A DNA stretch of 64,000 nt from Nakamurella sp. PAMC28650 (lineage in GTDB: Bacteria; Actinomycetota; Actinomycetes; Mycobacteriales; Nakamurellaceae): positions 4,111,001 through 4,175,000 of the forward strand of contig NZ_CP060298.1 of the NCBI RefSeq assembly GCF_014303395.1, written 5' to 3'. A program made the position numbers and the translations under genes. Shown here piece by piece: positions 1 to 8,891 of this stretch. The notes under the pieces were generated by a model. That model was not told where the DNA came from. It ran no database searches and saw only the letters and a program-made list of their open reading frames with translations. How positions within the stretch are numbered: the first letter of the stretch is position 1; each line of letters starts with the position of its first letter.

Positions 1-901
1 CGACGACGTGCGGCCGCGCGCCGTCCTCCTGGGTCGGGTGCTCCTCGACGGGCGCCAGACTCAGGATGGCCGGCGACCGGACCAGCAGCGCCACCCCGCC
101 GCAGATCACCAGGACCGCCCCGCCGATCACGCTCAGATGGCCCGGTCCGGTCGGCAGTCTCTCGTGCAGCAGCAGGCCGCCGGCCACGACGGCGACCAAG
201 GGATTCAGCACGGTCGTGGCCGCGATCGAGGCGGCGAAGTGGCCGGCGCGATAGGCGCCCTGGAGCAGAAGGTATCCGTACGGCCCGAGCAGAGCGATCG
301 CGACCGACACCGCGATCACCACCGGGCCGGATGCTGGCTGCCTTACCGATATCAGCAGGGTCCTGACCAGCACCGCCGTCAGGCCGAACGCGGTGCCGGC
401 GGCTCCGGCCAGCAGCAACGCCCGAGGTCGACCCGGCGCGAGATGCGCCCCGAAGGTCAGCGCGGTGACCGCGGCCAACACCCCGGCGACCATCCACACC
501 ACCGACCACACGGACGGAACGCCGGCGCTCGCGTTCGACGGCAGGGATTTCAGCAGCGCGATCAGCCCGCCGACGACGCCGACCGCAGCCAGGATGTCGA
601 GCCGCCGGATGCGTTGCCGCCGCAGGACGGCGGCGAGGGGGATCGCGAAGACCAGTCCGGTCACCCCCAGCGGCTGGACCAGGGCCAGGGTGCCCAGCGA
701 GAGGGCCAGGATGTGCAACGACATCGACCCGAGATCGGCGACCGTGCCGGCCAGCCACCACGGACGATGGCACAGCTTCCAGAGCAGACGGACGTCGGCG
801 ACGTGGGCGCTCGGCACCACCAGCGCCTCGCGATGCTGCAGGGCCGCGCCCAGTGCGAAGCAGAAAGCACTCGCCAGCGCGGCGAGAACCGCTACCACCA
901 C
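1..901 (-). CDS. DMT-superfamily (EamA-like) membrane transporter, 3' end cut by window edge
   Basis: Read on the minus strand from a GTG at 901, preceded by a purine-rich ribosome site (GGGAGGGAG), and open to base 1. The roughly 300 visible residues are a string of hydrophobic helices separated by short charged loops: N-terminal helix VVVAVLAALASAFCFALGAA, then LADLGS-type amphipathic turns and later helices rich in Ala, Leu, Gly and Val. This is the architecture of drug/metabolite transporters with a ten-helix EamA-like fold. The C-terminus becomes hydrophilic (EEHPTQEDGARPHVV) and probably ends just outside the window. Substrate unknown. It starts with GTG, so an ATG-only scan would miss it. 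Confidence 0.75.
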   Translation of the reverse strand, partial: MVVAVLAALASAFCFALGAALQHREALVVPSAHVADVRLLWKLCHRPWWLAGTVADLGSMSLHILALSLGTLALVQPLGVTGLVFAIPLAAVLRRQRIRRLDILAAVGVVGGLIALLKSLPSNASAGVPSVWSVVWMVAGVLAAVTALTFGAHLAPGRPRALLLAGAAGTAFGLTAVLVRTLLISVRQPASGPVVIAVSVAIALLGPYGYLLLQGAYRAGHFAASIAATTVLNPLVAVVAGGLLLHERLPTGPGHLSVIGGAVLVICGGVALLVRSPAILSLAPVEEHPTQEDGARPHVV

Positions 902-1017
902 AAGGCTCCCTCCCGTCCGACCGGGGCTGCGTCCAGCCCACCCGTGTGGGGTCGACCGCCCCCCTGTTCGCAAGCTAGCAGCATCAGATCAGAGGGTGGT
1001 GAGAACGGCAGGAATGG

Positions 1018-1641
1018 TCAGCTCCGGCGCTCCGGTGCCGCCGGCGGCGCCTCGTCGGCGCGGTACTCGTTCGCGCGGGACTCGTCCTCGAGCTCCTGCC
1101 TCTCCTCGATCCGCTTCTTCACCCGACCGAGTCCCGGGACGGCGCCCAGCATCTCGTTGAACTCCTTCGAGACATCCAGCAGGTCGCGCACATCCGGCGC
1201 GACCGTACCGAGGGTGTCCAGGACGGGCAGGATGTCCTTCTGCAACTTGTCGACGATCTCCGGCAGGGCGTCGACCAGCTGCACGATGGCGTCCACCTCG
1301 GCCGGGCTGGTGGTCTCGGCCAACCGGGCGATCATCGGCTGGAGCAGCTCCAGCGCCGGCTGGTAGCTGTCCAGCAGCGGCGTCACCCTGGCCGTCAGCG
1401 ACTCGGCGCGGCCGACCACCCGCTCGACCCTGGCCACCACGTTCTCGGTACGGACGACGACGCCTGCCGAGTGCACGGCGATCTCCTGGATCTCGGCGTC
1501 GACCACCTGTACCTGGGCGAGCAGATCCTCGACCTGGTCGATCACGACCACCAGGCGCGGAACCAGGGCGATGGCCCGCTCGGCGGCATCGAAGCCCTGC
1601 CCGACGAGCCGGAACAGATCCTGAGGTCCTGGCAGTCTCAT
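1018..1641 (-). CDS. Helical coiled-coil protein of unknown function
   Basis: About 207 residues. The chosen ATG (MRLPGPQDLFRLVGQGFDAA) at 1641 has an AAGGTG-like ribosome site; longer in-frame starts at 1665 or 1710 exist but have poorer sites. The sequence is almost wholly alpha-helical with regularly spaced Val/Leu/Ile and many charged residues, no signal peptide and no membrane segment. The C-terminus is very charged (VKKRIEERQELEDESRANEY). Such long amphipathic helices resemble phasin-like or membrane-surface proteins, but I do not recognise a named family. It follows the transporter gene on the same strand after about 116 bases. Confidence 0.7.
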   Translation of the reverse strand: MRLPGPQDLFRLVGQGFDAAERAIALVPRLVVVIDQVEDLLAQVQVVDAEIQEIAVHSAGVVVRTENVVARVERVVGRAESLTARVTPLLDSYQPALELLQPMIARLAETTSPAEVDAIVQLVDALPEIVDKLQKDILPVLDTLGTVAPDVRDLLDVSKEFNEMLGAVPGLGRVKKRIEERQELEDESRANEYRADEAPPAAPERRS

Positions 1642-1803
1642 GTCGCGCACCTTTGCTCGAGTCATCCTTGCTGCAACAGATCGCACCGATCGCGGTGGAC
1701 CCGAGCCCACTCGGCCCGCTCCGGTCCGGTACCCATCTACACGATGGATCAGTCGGAGCCCGCGCCGGAGGGGTCGAGCCGGTGACGTTCTTCACCCGTC
1801 ACC

Positions 1804-1925
1804 GTGACCGGAGAAGGTTTGCCGGTCACCGAGCCGGATCCTGATGCTGACACTCCCATTTCCGGGGCATCCCGGGGACCTGTTCCCCGAGCCGGCCGGG
1901 CCCGCCCGGGTGATGCGCCCGGGCG
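1804..1925. other. Two palindromes in the 349-bp divergent intergenic region
   Basis: Between the start of the helical protein (1641, minus) and the PPOX-type gene (1991, plus) no gene is seen. It holds an 8-bp inverted repeat GTGACCGG/CCGGTCAC at 1804-1811 and 1822-1829, and a second one, CGCCCGGG/CCCGGGCG, at 1903-1910 and 1918-1925. Either could be an operator or a hairpin. No clear promoter boxes can be assigned. Confidence 0.4.
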
Positions 1926-1990
1926 GTGTGGTCTGCTGAGATCGGCCGGACCGGCCCCGGTATCGGCACCGTGCCCGGAAGGACGCCGTC

Positions 1991-2383
1991 ATGACCCTGC
2001 CCCAAGGACTGCTGGAACTGCTCACGCAACCGAGTCCCTGCTACATCGCCACCACCATGCCGGACGGATCACCGCAGCTCACCCAGACCTGGGTGGACAC
2101 CGACGGCGAGCACGTCCTGATCAACACCATGCAGGGGTTCCAGAAGATCAAGAACATCCACCGCGACCCGCGGGTGGCGCTCAACATCTCCGACCCGTCC
2201 AACCCCTCCCGTTACTTCTCGGTCCGCGGACGGGTCGTCGACATCACCACCGACGGCGCCGTCGACCACATCGAGAAGCTGGCCCAAAGGTACCTCGGGA
2301 CGCCCTACCCCTGGTACGGCGGACGGGACCAGGTGCGGTTGCTCCTGACCATCGAGGCGGACAGGATCGGCGGGATGGGCTGA
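1991..2383 (+). CDS. PPOX-class F420/FMN-dependent oxidoreductase
   Basis: 130 residues, the usual length for small actinobacterial split-barrel flavin proteins of the pyridoxamine-5'-phosphate-oxidase-like superfamily. Family hallmarks are visible in order: CYIATTMPDGSPQLTQTWVD (first barrel strands), a central segment with KIKNIHRDPRVALNI, then YFSVRGRVVDIT and a C-terminal YPWYGGRDQVRLLLTIEAD. Members bind F420 or FMN and reduce poorly characterised substrates, so the exact reaction cannot be told. The ATG follows GGAAGGACGCCGTC, a good ribosome site. It stands alone in a plus-strand pair with the acyl-CoA dehydrogenase that follows 148 bases downstream. Confidence 0.85.
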   Translation: MTLPQGLLELLTQPSPCYIATTMPDGSPQLTQTWVDTDGEHVLINTMQGFQKIKNIHRDPRVALNISDPSNPSRYFSVRGRVVDITTDGAVDHIEKLAQRYLGTPYPWYGGRDQVRLLLTIEADRIGGMG

Positions 2384-2400
2384 GCGCCCGCCGACCCGCG

Positions 2401-2430
2401 GCGAACGGCGGCGAACGGAGGCGAACGGAG
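2401..2430. repeat. Three 10-bp tandem repeats after the PPOX gene
   Basis: Units GCGAACGGCG, GCGAACGGAG, GCGAACGGAG lie 18 bases beyond the stop codon of the PPOX gene. They are one of several short arrays in this window located at gene 3' ends. Confidence 0.8.
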
Positions 2431-2531
2431 GCCATTGGCGTCGAACCGGACACGACCGGAGGCCGCACCCCACCGAACCGGAATAATGGGCGTCATGGGT
2501 GCCGATCGGGCACCGATGGGATGGAGTCCTG

Positions 2532-4334
2532 ATGCCGCGTTCACTGATCATGTCCCGCCGGGATCTGGAATTCCTGCTGTACGAATGGCTCGACGTCACT
2601 TCGTTGACCTCGCACGAACGTTTCGCCGAGCACGGCCGCGAGACGTTCGACGCCGTCCTGGACCTCAGCGAATCAATCGCTACCGAGCAGTTCGCCCCGC
2701 TGAACCGGGCCGCGGACCTGCACGAGCCGTCGGTCGGCCCGGACGGCAGGGTCGTGCTGATCCCGGAGATCGCCAAGGCCCTGACCATCTACTCGGAGTC
2801 CGGTCTGCCGGCCAGCACCCTGGACCACGAACTCGGGGGGATGCAGCTTCCGCTGACCCTGCACCAGGCGGCGTCGATGTACTTCCAGGCGGCCAGCACC
2901 GGCGCCTTCGCCTACGCCTTCCTGGCGGCCGGGAACGCCAACCTGGTGGTGGCCCACGGCTCGGCCGAACAGATCGAGCAGTACGCCAGACCGGTCATCG
3001 AAGGCCGCTGGTACGGAACCATGTGCCTGTCCGAACCGCAGGCCGGTTCCTCGCTGGCGGACATCACCACCAAGGCGATCCGGCAGCCCGACGACACCTA
3101 CCGACTCTTCGGCACGAAGATGTGGATCTCGGCGGGCGACCACGAACTCGGCGAGAACATCGTGCACCTCGTGCTGGCCAGGACCCCCGGTGGACCGGCC
3201 GGAGTGAAGGGGATCTCGCTGTTCATCGTGCCCAAGCACCTGGTCGGGCAGGATGGCGGGATCGGTGAGCGCAACGACGTCTCGCTGGTCGGTCTGAACC
3301 ACAAGATGGGTTACCGGGCCACCACCAACACCCTGCTCAACTTCGGTGAGGGCGCCACCACGCCCGATGGGCAGCCGGGTGCCGTCGGGTATCTCATCGG
3401 CCAGGAGAACCGCGGTCTGACCTACATGTTCCACATGATGAACGAAGCCCGGATCTCGGTGGGGGGCGGCGCCGTCGCCCTGGGCTACACCGGCTACCTG
3501 CATGCGTTGGAATACGCGGGCACCCGTACGCAGGGTCGCCCGGTGGGCGCGAAGGATCCGGCCACACCCCCGGTGCCGTTGATCGATCACCCGGACGTGC
3601 GGCGCATGTTGCTGGCCCAGAAGTCCTTTGCCGAGGGCGGTCTGGGGCTGATCCTGTTCTGCGCCAACCTGGTGGACCGGGAGCGGACCGCCACCACCGA
3701 TGCGCAGCGGGCGGACGCCGCACGGCTGCTGGACGTCCTGACGCCGATCGCCAAGTCCTGGCCGTCCCAGTGGTGTCTGGCGGCCAACGATCTCGCCATC
3801 CAGGTACACGGTGGCTACGGGTACACGCGTGACTACCCCGTCGAGCAGTTCTACCGCGACAACCGGCTCAATCCCATCCACGAGGGCACCCACGGGATCC
3901 AGGGCCTGGATCTGCTCGGGCGGAAGGTGACCGCCGAGGACGGCGCGGGACTGGCGCTGCTGGCCCGCACGATCCGTAGCACCGTCGAGCGGGCGTCGGC
4001 CTCGACGACAGAGGCTGCCGGGCAGGCGGCCGCGCTGGCCGTCGCCGTCGACCGGCTGGTAGCCGTCACCGAGCGTCTGTGGGCCGGGGGTGACGCTTCA
4101 GAGGCCCTGGCCAACGCCACCGTCTACCTGGAGGCGGCCGGTCATGTCGTCGTCGCCTGGATCTGGCTGGAACAGGTGCTGGCCGCGGCCGGGAAATCCG
4201 GCGCCTTCTACGAGGGGAAGCGCGCCGCCGCCCGATACTTCTTCCGTTTCGAACTGCCCACCGTGCACTGGCGATTCGACCTGCTGGCCACCCTCGACCG
4301 GACCACGCTGGATCTGGACCCGTCGACGCTGTGA
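2532..4334 (+). CDS. Long-form acyl-CoA dehydrogenase (FadE type, about 600 aa)
   Basis: FAD-dependent alpha,beta-dehydrogenation of an acyl-CoA, electrons passing to ETF. At 600 residues it belongs to the long group with an extra N-terminal segment (RRDLEFLLYEWLDVTSL) and a C-terminal helical domain, rather than the 380-residue group. Visible signatures: flavin/substrate segment CLSEPQAGSSLADITTKA, MWISAGDHELGENIVHLVLA, and NPIHEGTHGIQGLDLLGRK, where Glu451 sits at the usual catalytic-base position. The start at 2532 has GGAG five bases upstream; the further upstream start at 2499 overlaps the promoter region and lacks a site. The stop codon lies inside a short tandem repeat. Substrate chain length is not predictable. 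Confidence 0.9.
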   Translation: MPRSLIMSRRDLEFLLYEWLDVTSLTSHERFAEHGRETFDAVLDLSESIATEQFAPLNRAADLHEPSVGPDGRVVLIPEIAKALTIYSESGLPASTLDHELGGMQLPLTLHQAASMYFQAASTGAFAYAFLAAGNANLVVAHGSAEQIEQYARPVIEGRWYGTMCLSEPQAGSSLADITTKAIRQPDDTYRLFGTKMWISAGDHELGENIVHLVLARTPGGPAGVKGISLFIVPKHLVGQDGGIGERNDVSLVGLNHKMGYRATTNTLLNFGEGATTPDGQPGAVGYLIGQENRGLTYMFHMMNEARISVGGGAVALGYTGYLHALEYAGTRTQGRPVGAKDPATPPVPLIDHPDVRRMLLAQKSFAEGGLGLILFCANLVDRERTATTDAQRADAARLLDVLTPIAKSWPSQWCLAANDLAIQVHGGYGYTRDYPVEQFYRDNRLNPIHEGTHGIQGLDLLGRKVTAEDGAGLALLARTIRSTVERASASTTEAAGQAAALAVAVDRLVAVTERLWAGGDASEALANATVYLEAAGHVVVAWIWLEQVLAAAGKSGAFYEGKRAAARYFFRFELPTVHWRFDLLATLDRTTLDLDPSTL

Positions 4335-4381
4335 CACCAGCCTCGTGACATCACCGCTGTGACATCAGCGCTGTGACATCG
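4329..4381. repeat. 14-bp-period tandem repeat spanning a stop codon
   Basis: The core GTGACATCA or close variants recurs at 4331, 4345, 4359 and 4373, an exact 14-base period. The first copy contains the TGA stop of the acyl-CoA dehydrogenase gene. Confidence 0.8.
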
Positions 4382-4456
4382 TTGCGGCGACTCCACCGGG
4401 CCGACCGTCGCGGGCACCGAGCCAGCGGTGGCCACCAGATCCGAGGATTGCGCCGG

Positions 4457-5014
4457 TCAGTGCACCGAGGTGCGATCGCCGATCCGCCCGATGATCTCCT
4501 GGTGCACCAGTTCCACGGCCCGGTCGCCGTCGACGGCCTCCACCAGAGAGCCGTAGTACCGCAGCAACGGTTCGGTGACCTGGTGGTAGAGCCCGAGGCG
4601 CCGCTCGATGGCGTCCAGGGTGTCGTCCAGCCGGCCACGTTGGAGTGCCCGTTGCACCAGGACATCGTGGGGAGCGGTCAGCAGGATGACGGCATCGATG
4701 CCGGGCGTCCCGCTGATCATGCTCTCCAGCCACTCGGCCTGCTCCGGATTGCGGGGGAATCCGTCCAGCAGGAAGCCCTGTGCGGCATCGGCTTCGTTCA
4801 GCCGGTCGGCGAGCATTCCCTGGGTGATGCCGTCGGGCACCAGCTCACCCGATTCGAGGGCGGTCCTGGCCTGCCGACCCAGAAACGTATCGGCCGCAAT
4901 ATTGGCGCGGAACAGATCGCCCGTCGATATGTGCGGAATACCCCAGTGCGGTGCCAGCAATGCAGCCTGGGTTCCTTTGCCGACACCTTGCGGCCCGAAG
5001 ATCAGCAGTCTCAT
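4457..5014 (-). CDS. Adenylate kinase-like nucleoside monophosphate kinase, short-LID form
   Basis: 185 residues. The P-loop GPQGVGKGT is at residues 7-15, followed by STGDLFRANI and LLDGFPRNPEQAEWLE, the NMP-binding signature of adenylate kinases. The LID region is short (QRGRLDDTLDAIERRL), as in mycobacterial Adk of about 181 residues. The first P-loop position after Gly is Pro-Gln rather than the common Pro-Pro. It is not in a secY ribosomal-protein operon, so it is probably a second paralogue; transfer of phosphate from ATP to a nucleoside monophosphate is inferred from family. It stands alone on the minus strand, convergent with the acyl-CoA dehydrogenase. Confidence 0.85.
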   Translation of the reverse strand: MRLLIFGPQGVGKGTQAALLAPHWGIPHISTGDLFRANIAADTFLGRQARTALESGELVPDGITQGMLADRLNEADAAQGFLLDGFPRNPEQAEWLESMISGTPGIDAVILLTAPHDVLVQRALQRGRLDDTLDAIERRLGLYHQVTEPLLRYYGSLVEAVDGDRAVELVHQEIIGRIGDRTSVH

Positions 5015-5149
5015 GGTGGGTTCCCTTTCGGTCGAGCGGCAGCTCCGCGCTGATGTGCACCCGGCTGATCTGTTGCACCCGTAGTGATTCAGACGCTACC
5101 GATCAGGACACCCGAGAACTGTTCTCCCCGCTGTAGGGTTCACCACTGA

Positions 5150-5175
5150 ATCGTGAAAGATTTCGATGTCACGAT
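5150..5175. other. Inverted repeat ATCGTGA-N12-TCACGAT
   Basis: Perfect 7-bp arms at 5150-5156 and 5169-5175, overlapping a CGATATCG palindrome. It lies between the 3' end of the LysR gene and the start of the adenylate kinase gene, both minus strand. It could be a terminator for the former or an operator for the latter; no T-run follows. Confidence 0.4.
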
Positions 5176-5239
5176 ATCGATGGCACTTCCCGCCGATAAC
5201 TGCGCGATCGACGAGAACCCGTCGACAGAGCGAACGTCC

Positions 5240-6139
5240 TCAGGCCGGCCGCAACTCGGCGCTGCGGCGATCGACCTCCTCGCGCAGTTCGCGCAACACC
5301 TCGGCGGCGGCCGGACGACGCAGTACGCGTGGCGCGAGCACCGCGGTGAAGGTCAGCGGGACGTCGACCTCGGCCGGCAGCAATCGCGTCAGGCCGGCGG
5401 TCCGACCGGCCAGGAAGTTCGGCAGGATCCCGATTCCGCCGCCGGCCTGCGCAACCTGGATCTGGCTGTGCACGCTGGTCGAGCCGATCTGCACCGAGCC
5501 GCCGGGGAACAGTTCCCCGATCAGGTCCAGGTCGGTGACGCGCAGGAGTGAGTCGATGTAGTAGACCAGCGAATGGCCGACCAGTTCGGCCCTCTCCCGG
5601 GGCCGGCCGCGCAGGCGCAGGTAGTCGTCCGAGGCATACAGACCGAGCGTGTAGGTGGCCAGGGTGAAGGCCTCCACCCGACTGGAAGCCGGTCCGCCGA
5701 CACCGATCTCGAGGTCGGCACCGACGCCCTGCACCAACGGGCGGGTCGCCGTCACCAACTCGAGCGTGACGGCGGGGTGACGGCGGTGCACCCTGGCCAT
5801 CACCGGGGCCACGAAGCAGGCGCCGAACGCCTCCGGTGCGGCGATCCGCACCAGACCGGTCAGCGCGGCTCCGGGGTGCCCGGGCGCACCGGACAGTTCA
5901 CCGACCGCCACCATGGTCCGTTCGATCCGCTCCGCACCGTCGAGCAGGGCCCGTCCGAACTCGGTGAGAGCGCACCCCCTGGCTGTACGCACCACCACCG
6001 GAGAGCCCAGATCTCTTTCCAGCGCGGTGATCCGGCGCGAAACGGTGGTGTGCTCGATGCCCAGCGCCGCACCGGCCGCCGCGAAGGTGCCGCTGCGGGC
6101 GACCTCGAGCAGCACCAGCAGGTCGTCTGCGCTCGCCAC
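5240..6139 (-). CDS. LysR-family transcriptional regulator
   Basis: 299 residues, standard LysR length. The N-terminal winged helix-turn-helix is clear: LLVLLEVARSGTFAAAGAAL, then HTTVSRRITALERDLGSPVV and RTARGCALTEFGRALLDGAE (residues about 5-75). The effector-binding domain follows (LVRIAAPEAFGACFVAPVMA, later GIGILPNFLAGR). It is transcribed away from the 3-hydroxyisobutyrate dehydrogenase gene across a 205-bp gap with two TGCA-type palindromes, so it most likely controls the valine/isobutyrate catabolic genes and itself. The inducer is unknown. Confidence 0.9.
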   Translation of the reverse strand: MASADDLLVLLEVARSGTFAAAGAALGIEHTTVSRRITALERDLGSPVVVRTARGCALTEFGRALLDGAERIERTMVAVGELSGAPGHPGAALTGLVRIAAPEAFGACFVAPVMARVHRRHPAVTLELVTATRPLVQGVGADLEIGVGGPASSRVEAFTLATYTLGLYASDDYLRLRGRPRERAELVGHSLVYYIDSLLRVTDLDLIGELFPGGSVQIGSTSVHSQIQVAQAGGGIGILPNFLAGRTAGLTRLLPAEVDVPLTFTAVLAPRVLRRPAAAEVLRELREEVDRRSAELRPA

Positions 6140-6226
6140 CGGTCCCGGTTCCTTCTTTCCGTCGAGCAGCTGTCAAGGGCGCCTCCGGGCGGGCGGCACC
6201 GTCGCCCGCACCGGCGCCGTCGTCGA

Positions 6227-6317
6227 TGTGCATCTTTGCACAGCCCACGTCCGGAAGTCTGCGTTGTGCGCGCGCCGACCCAGGTCCAGGATGGGAGTGC
6301 ACAGCAATTTTCTGCAC
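6227..6317. promoter_or_regulatory. Probable LysR operator: two TGCA-type inverted repeats
   Basis: TGTGCA-TCTT-TGCACA is a perfect palindrome at 6227-6242. A second site, GTGCA-N11-TGCAC, lies at 6297-6317 and fits the T-N11-A form of LysR boxes. Both sit in the gap between the divergent LysR gene and the catabolic gene starting at 6345, about 30 and 105 bases ahead of that start. Confidence 0.6.
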
Positions 6318-6344
6318 GGCAATTCGCAGGGCAAAGGAGCTCGG

Positions 6345-7250
6345 ATGAAGATCGCCTGGATCGGCCTCGGCAACATGGGCGGCCCGATGGCCGCCAATCT
6401 CGTCAAGGCCGGACACCTGGTCACCGGATTCGATCTGAGCGACGCAGCGCGGGGGGCCGCCGCTGCCGCCGGCGTGAGCATCGCCGGCTCGATCTCCGAG
6501 GCCGTCGGCGATGTCGACGTCGTGTTCTCCATGCTGCCGGCCGGCCGACACGTCCGGTCCGTGATGTCCGGGCCCGAGGGCGTGCTCGCCCACCTGCGGC
6601 CGGGCACCTTGGTGGTGGACAGCTCGACGATCGACATCGAGACGGCCAGAGCGCTGCACGAGTCGGTGACGGCCGCCGGATTCCGTTTCCTGGACGCCCC
6701 GGTCTCCGGCGGCGTGTTCGGTGCCGAGTCGGGCACGCTGACGTTCATGGTCGGCGGGGCGGACGCCGATCTGGCGGAGGCCAGACCGTTGATCGAGGTG
6801 ATGGCCGGCCGGATCTTCCACGCCGGCAGTGGCGGCAGCGGGCAGGCCGCCAAGATCGCGAACAACATGATGCTCGGCATCAACCTCGCGGCGCTGTGCG
6901 AAGGATCCGTCCTGGCCGGTCGTCTCGGCCTCGATCCCAAGACCTTCTTCGAGATCGCCTCGGTTTCCTCCGGCGACAGCTGGGCGCTCCGGAACTGGTA
7001 TCCCGTCGAGGGTGTCGTTGCGAATGCCGCCGTCAACCGGGACTTCCAGGGCGGCTTCGCCGTCAACCTGATGCGCAAGGACGTGGGGCTGGCCCTGGAA
7101 GCCGGCGGCAGCACGGCGACCGATCTCCCGTTCGCCGCCTTGGTCGTCCAGTACCTCGACAAGATGGTCGAGCTGGGCTGGGGCGGCCGGGACAGTGCGT
7201 CCCTGGTCAAACTGTTCGATGGCAGCCTGACGGCGGCGGAGCCGTCCTGA
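6345..7250 (+). CDS. mmsB: 3-hydroxyisobutyrate dehydrogenase (beta-hydroxyacid dehydrogenase family)
   Basis: 301 residues. It oxidises 3-hydroxyisobutyrate to methylmalonate semialdehyde with NAD+ in valine breakdown. The N-terminal dinucleotide fold is IAWIGLGNMGGPMAANLVKA, the substrate-binding signature is FLDAPVSGGVFGAESGTL, and the catalytic lysine is K170 in GQAAKIANNMMLG. The ATG at 6345 follows AAAGGAG at ideal spacing; an upstream extension of the reading frame to 5913 is antisense to the regulator and is not coding. It is the first gene of the catabolic cluster and is divergent from the LysR gene. Related beta-hydroxyacid dehydrogenases (tartronate semialdehyde reductase) look alike; the neighbouring acyl-CoA genes favour this call. 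Confidence 0.88.
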   Translation: MKIAWIGLGNMGGPMAANLVKAGHLVTGFDLSDAARGAAAAAGVSIAGSISEAVGDVDVVFSMLPAGRHVRSVMSGPEGVLAHLRPGTLVVDSSTIDIETARALHESVTAAGFRFLDAPVSGGVFGAESGTLTFMVGGADADLAEARPLIEVMAGRIFHAGSGGSGQAAKIANNMMLGINLAALCEGSVLAGRLGLDPKTFFEIASVSSGDSWALRNWYPVEGVVANAAVNRDFQGGFAVNLMRKDVGLALEAGGSTATDLPFAALVVQYLDKMVELGWGGRDSASLVKLFDGSLTAAEPS

Positions 7251-7327
7251 CGGTCGGATCTCCTGCTCCCCCACCTTTGCACCGCATTCGAGATCACCTC
7301 CCCACCGATCGTGAACCGAGGGTCATC

Positions 7328-8812
7328 ATGAGCATTGCTTCCGACATCGACGTCACCGACTACCCGATGCTGATCGGGGGCGAGTGGGTCGGCGGGCAGG
7401 ACGGCAATTGGTCCGAGGTCCTGAGCCCCAGTCGCCGTGGCCTGGTCATCGGCCGGGTTCCCCAGGGCGGGTCCGTCGACGTCGACCGGGCCGTCGAGGC
7501 CGCCCGTCGGGCATTTCCGGCCTGGCGCGACCTGCACTTCAAGGATCGCCAGCTCGCGCTGCTGCGCATCGCAGACGCACTGGCCGAGCACGCCGAGGAG
7601 CTCGCCCTGCTGACGGCGACCGACACCGGCAACGCGCTGCGCCCGCAGGCGAGGCCGGAGTCGCAGACGCTGGTCAACCTGTTCCGTTACTTCGGCGGCG
7701 TCGCGGGTGAGTTCAAGGGCACGGTGCTGCCGTCCGGGCACGATCAGCTGCAGTACACCCGCAAGGAACCGCTGGGCGTGGTCGCCGCCATCCTGCCGTG
7801 GAACTCGCCGCTGATGATCGCCGGCATGAAGGTGCCGGCGGCCCTGGCCGCCGGGAACGCGGTGATCCTCAAGCCGGCCGCCGACGCCCCGCTGACGATC
7901 CTGCGGATGGCCGAGATCGCCGCCGCCTTCCTGCCGCCCGGGGTGCTGAACGTGGTGACCGGCAAGGGCAGCGTGGTGGGCGAGGCGCTGCTCGAGCATC
8001 CCGGTGTGGACAAGGTCTCCTTCACCGGCTCCACCGAGATCGGCCGCCACGTCGCCGAGGTCACCGGCGCGAGGCTGGCCCACACCTCCCTGGAACTCGG
8101 CGGCAAGAGCCCGACCATCGTGTTCCCCGACGCTGCGACCCCCGATCGGATCGAGGCGACCGCGGACGGCATCCTGCTCGGCATGCGATTCTCCCGTCAG
8201 GGCCAGTCGTGCACCGCAGGGTCGCGGTTGTTCATCCACGAGAGCGTCTACGAGATCGTGCTGGAAGCAGTGGCCCGCAAGGCCTCCGCACTGGTGGTCG
8301 GTGATCCGCTGGACGAGGCCACGGACATGGGCGCGATCATCAACGAGTCCCAGCACCGCAGCGTGAAGGAATACATCGCCGACGGCAAGTCCCAGCCCGG
8401 AGTGCGGGTGGTGCTCGACGGCGAGGACTTCACCCCGGCCGGGCTCGACGGCTTCTACCAGGGGCCCACCATCTTCGCCGGGGTGAAGAACACCTGGCGG
8501 ATCGCCAAGGAGGAGATCTTCGGCCCGGTCCTGGTCGCGATCGCCTGGAGCGACCGCGAGGAGGTGATCGCCATGGCCAACGACTCGCACTACGGTCTTG
8601 CGGCCTTCATCTGGTCGCAGAACCTCACCGAGGCGCTGGACACCGCCCACCGGATCGACTCCGGGTGGGTGCAGGTCAACCAGGGCGGCGGCCAGGTCAT
8701 CGGGCAGTCCTACGGCGGTTACAAGGCCAGCGGATCCGGGCGCGAGTTCTCGCTCGAGGGTGCGATCGAGGGGTTCACCCAGACCAAGCAGATCAACGTC
8801 AAACTGGGCTGA
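7328..8812 (+). CDS. NAD(P)-dependent aldehyde dehydrogenase (betaine-aldehyde-dehydrogenase-like)
   Basis: 494 residues. The classical aldehyde dehydrogenase motifs are present: VVAAILPWNSPLMIAGMKV, FTGSTEIGRHVAEV, general base Glu256 in LELGGKSPT and nucleophile Cys295 in GQSCTAGSRLF. CoA-acylating methylmalonate-semialdehyde dehydrogenases (MmsA) have a different Cys motif and normally sit here in valine operons, so this is a non-acylating enzyme; whether it takes methylmalonate semialdehyde is an inference from position. It starts 77 bases after the dehydrogenase before it and ends before a strong hairpin, so the two probably form one transcript. Confidence 0.88.
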   Translation: MSIASDIDVTDYPMLIGGEWVGGQDGNWSEVLSPSRRGLVIGRVPQGGSVDVDRAVEAARRAFPAWRDLHFKDRQLALLRIADALAEHAEELALLTATDTGNALRPQARPESQTLVNLFRYFGGVAGEFKGTVLPSGHDQLQYTRKEPLGVVAAILPWNSPLMIAGMKVPAALAAGNAVILKPAADAPLTILRMAEIAAAFLPPGVLNVVTGKGSVVGEALLEHPGVDKVSFTGSTEIGRHVAEVTGARLAHTSLELGGKSPTIVFPDAATPDRIEATADGILLGMRFSRQGQSCTAGSRLFIHESVYEIVLEAVARKASALVVGDPLDEATDMGAIINESQHRSVKEYIADGKSQPGVRVVLDGEDFTPAGLDGFYQGPTIFAGVKNTWRIAKEEIFGPVLVAIAWSDREEVIAMANDSHYGLAAFIWSQNLTEALDTAHRIDSGWVQVNQGGGQVIGQSYGGYKASGSGREFSLEGAIEGFTQTKQINVKLG

Positions 8813-8825
8813 GTCCGCCGCGGTT

Positions 8826-8854
8826 CACATCACGCCGGGCCCCGGTGTGATGTG
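8826..8854 (+). terminator. Strong GC-rich hairpin after the aldehyde dehydrogenase gene
   Basis: The arms starting CACATCAC and ending GTGATGTG can pair over about 13 bases, with one G-U wobble, around a minimal loop, beginning 14 bases past the stop at 8812. No U-tract follows, which is common in high-GC actinobacteria. Confidence 0.6.
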
Positions 8855-8891
8855 GGCCGCAATGACTTGCCCCAGGTACTAGGTCGTCCGA

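Noticed and set aside
8..1366. Long plus-strand open frame of 452 codons
   Set aside because: Arg/Gln-rich product typical of an antisense frame; the minus strand holds a clear transporter and a helical protein with proper starts.
6173..8650. 825-codon minus-strand open frame
   Set aside because: Antisense to two well-supported dehydrogenase genes; long antisense frames are expected at this GC content.
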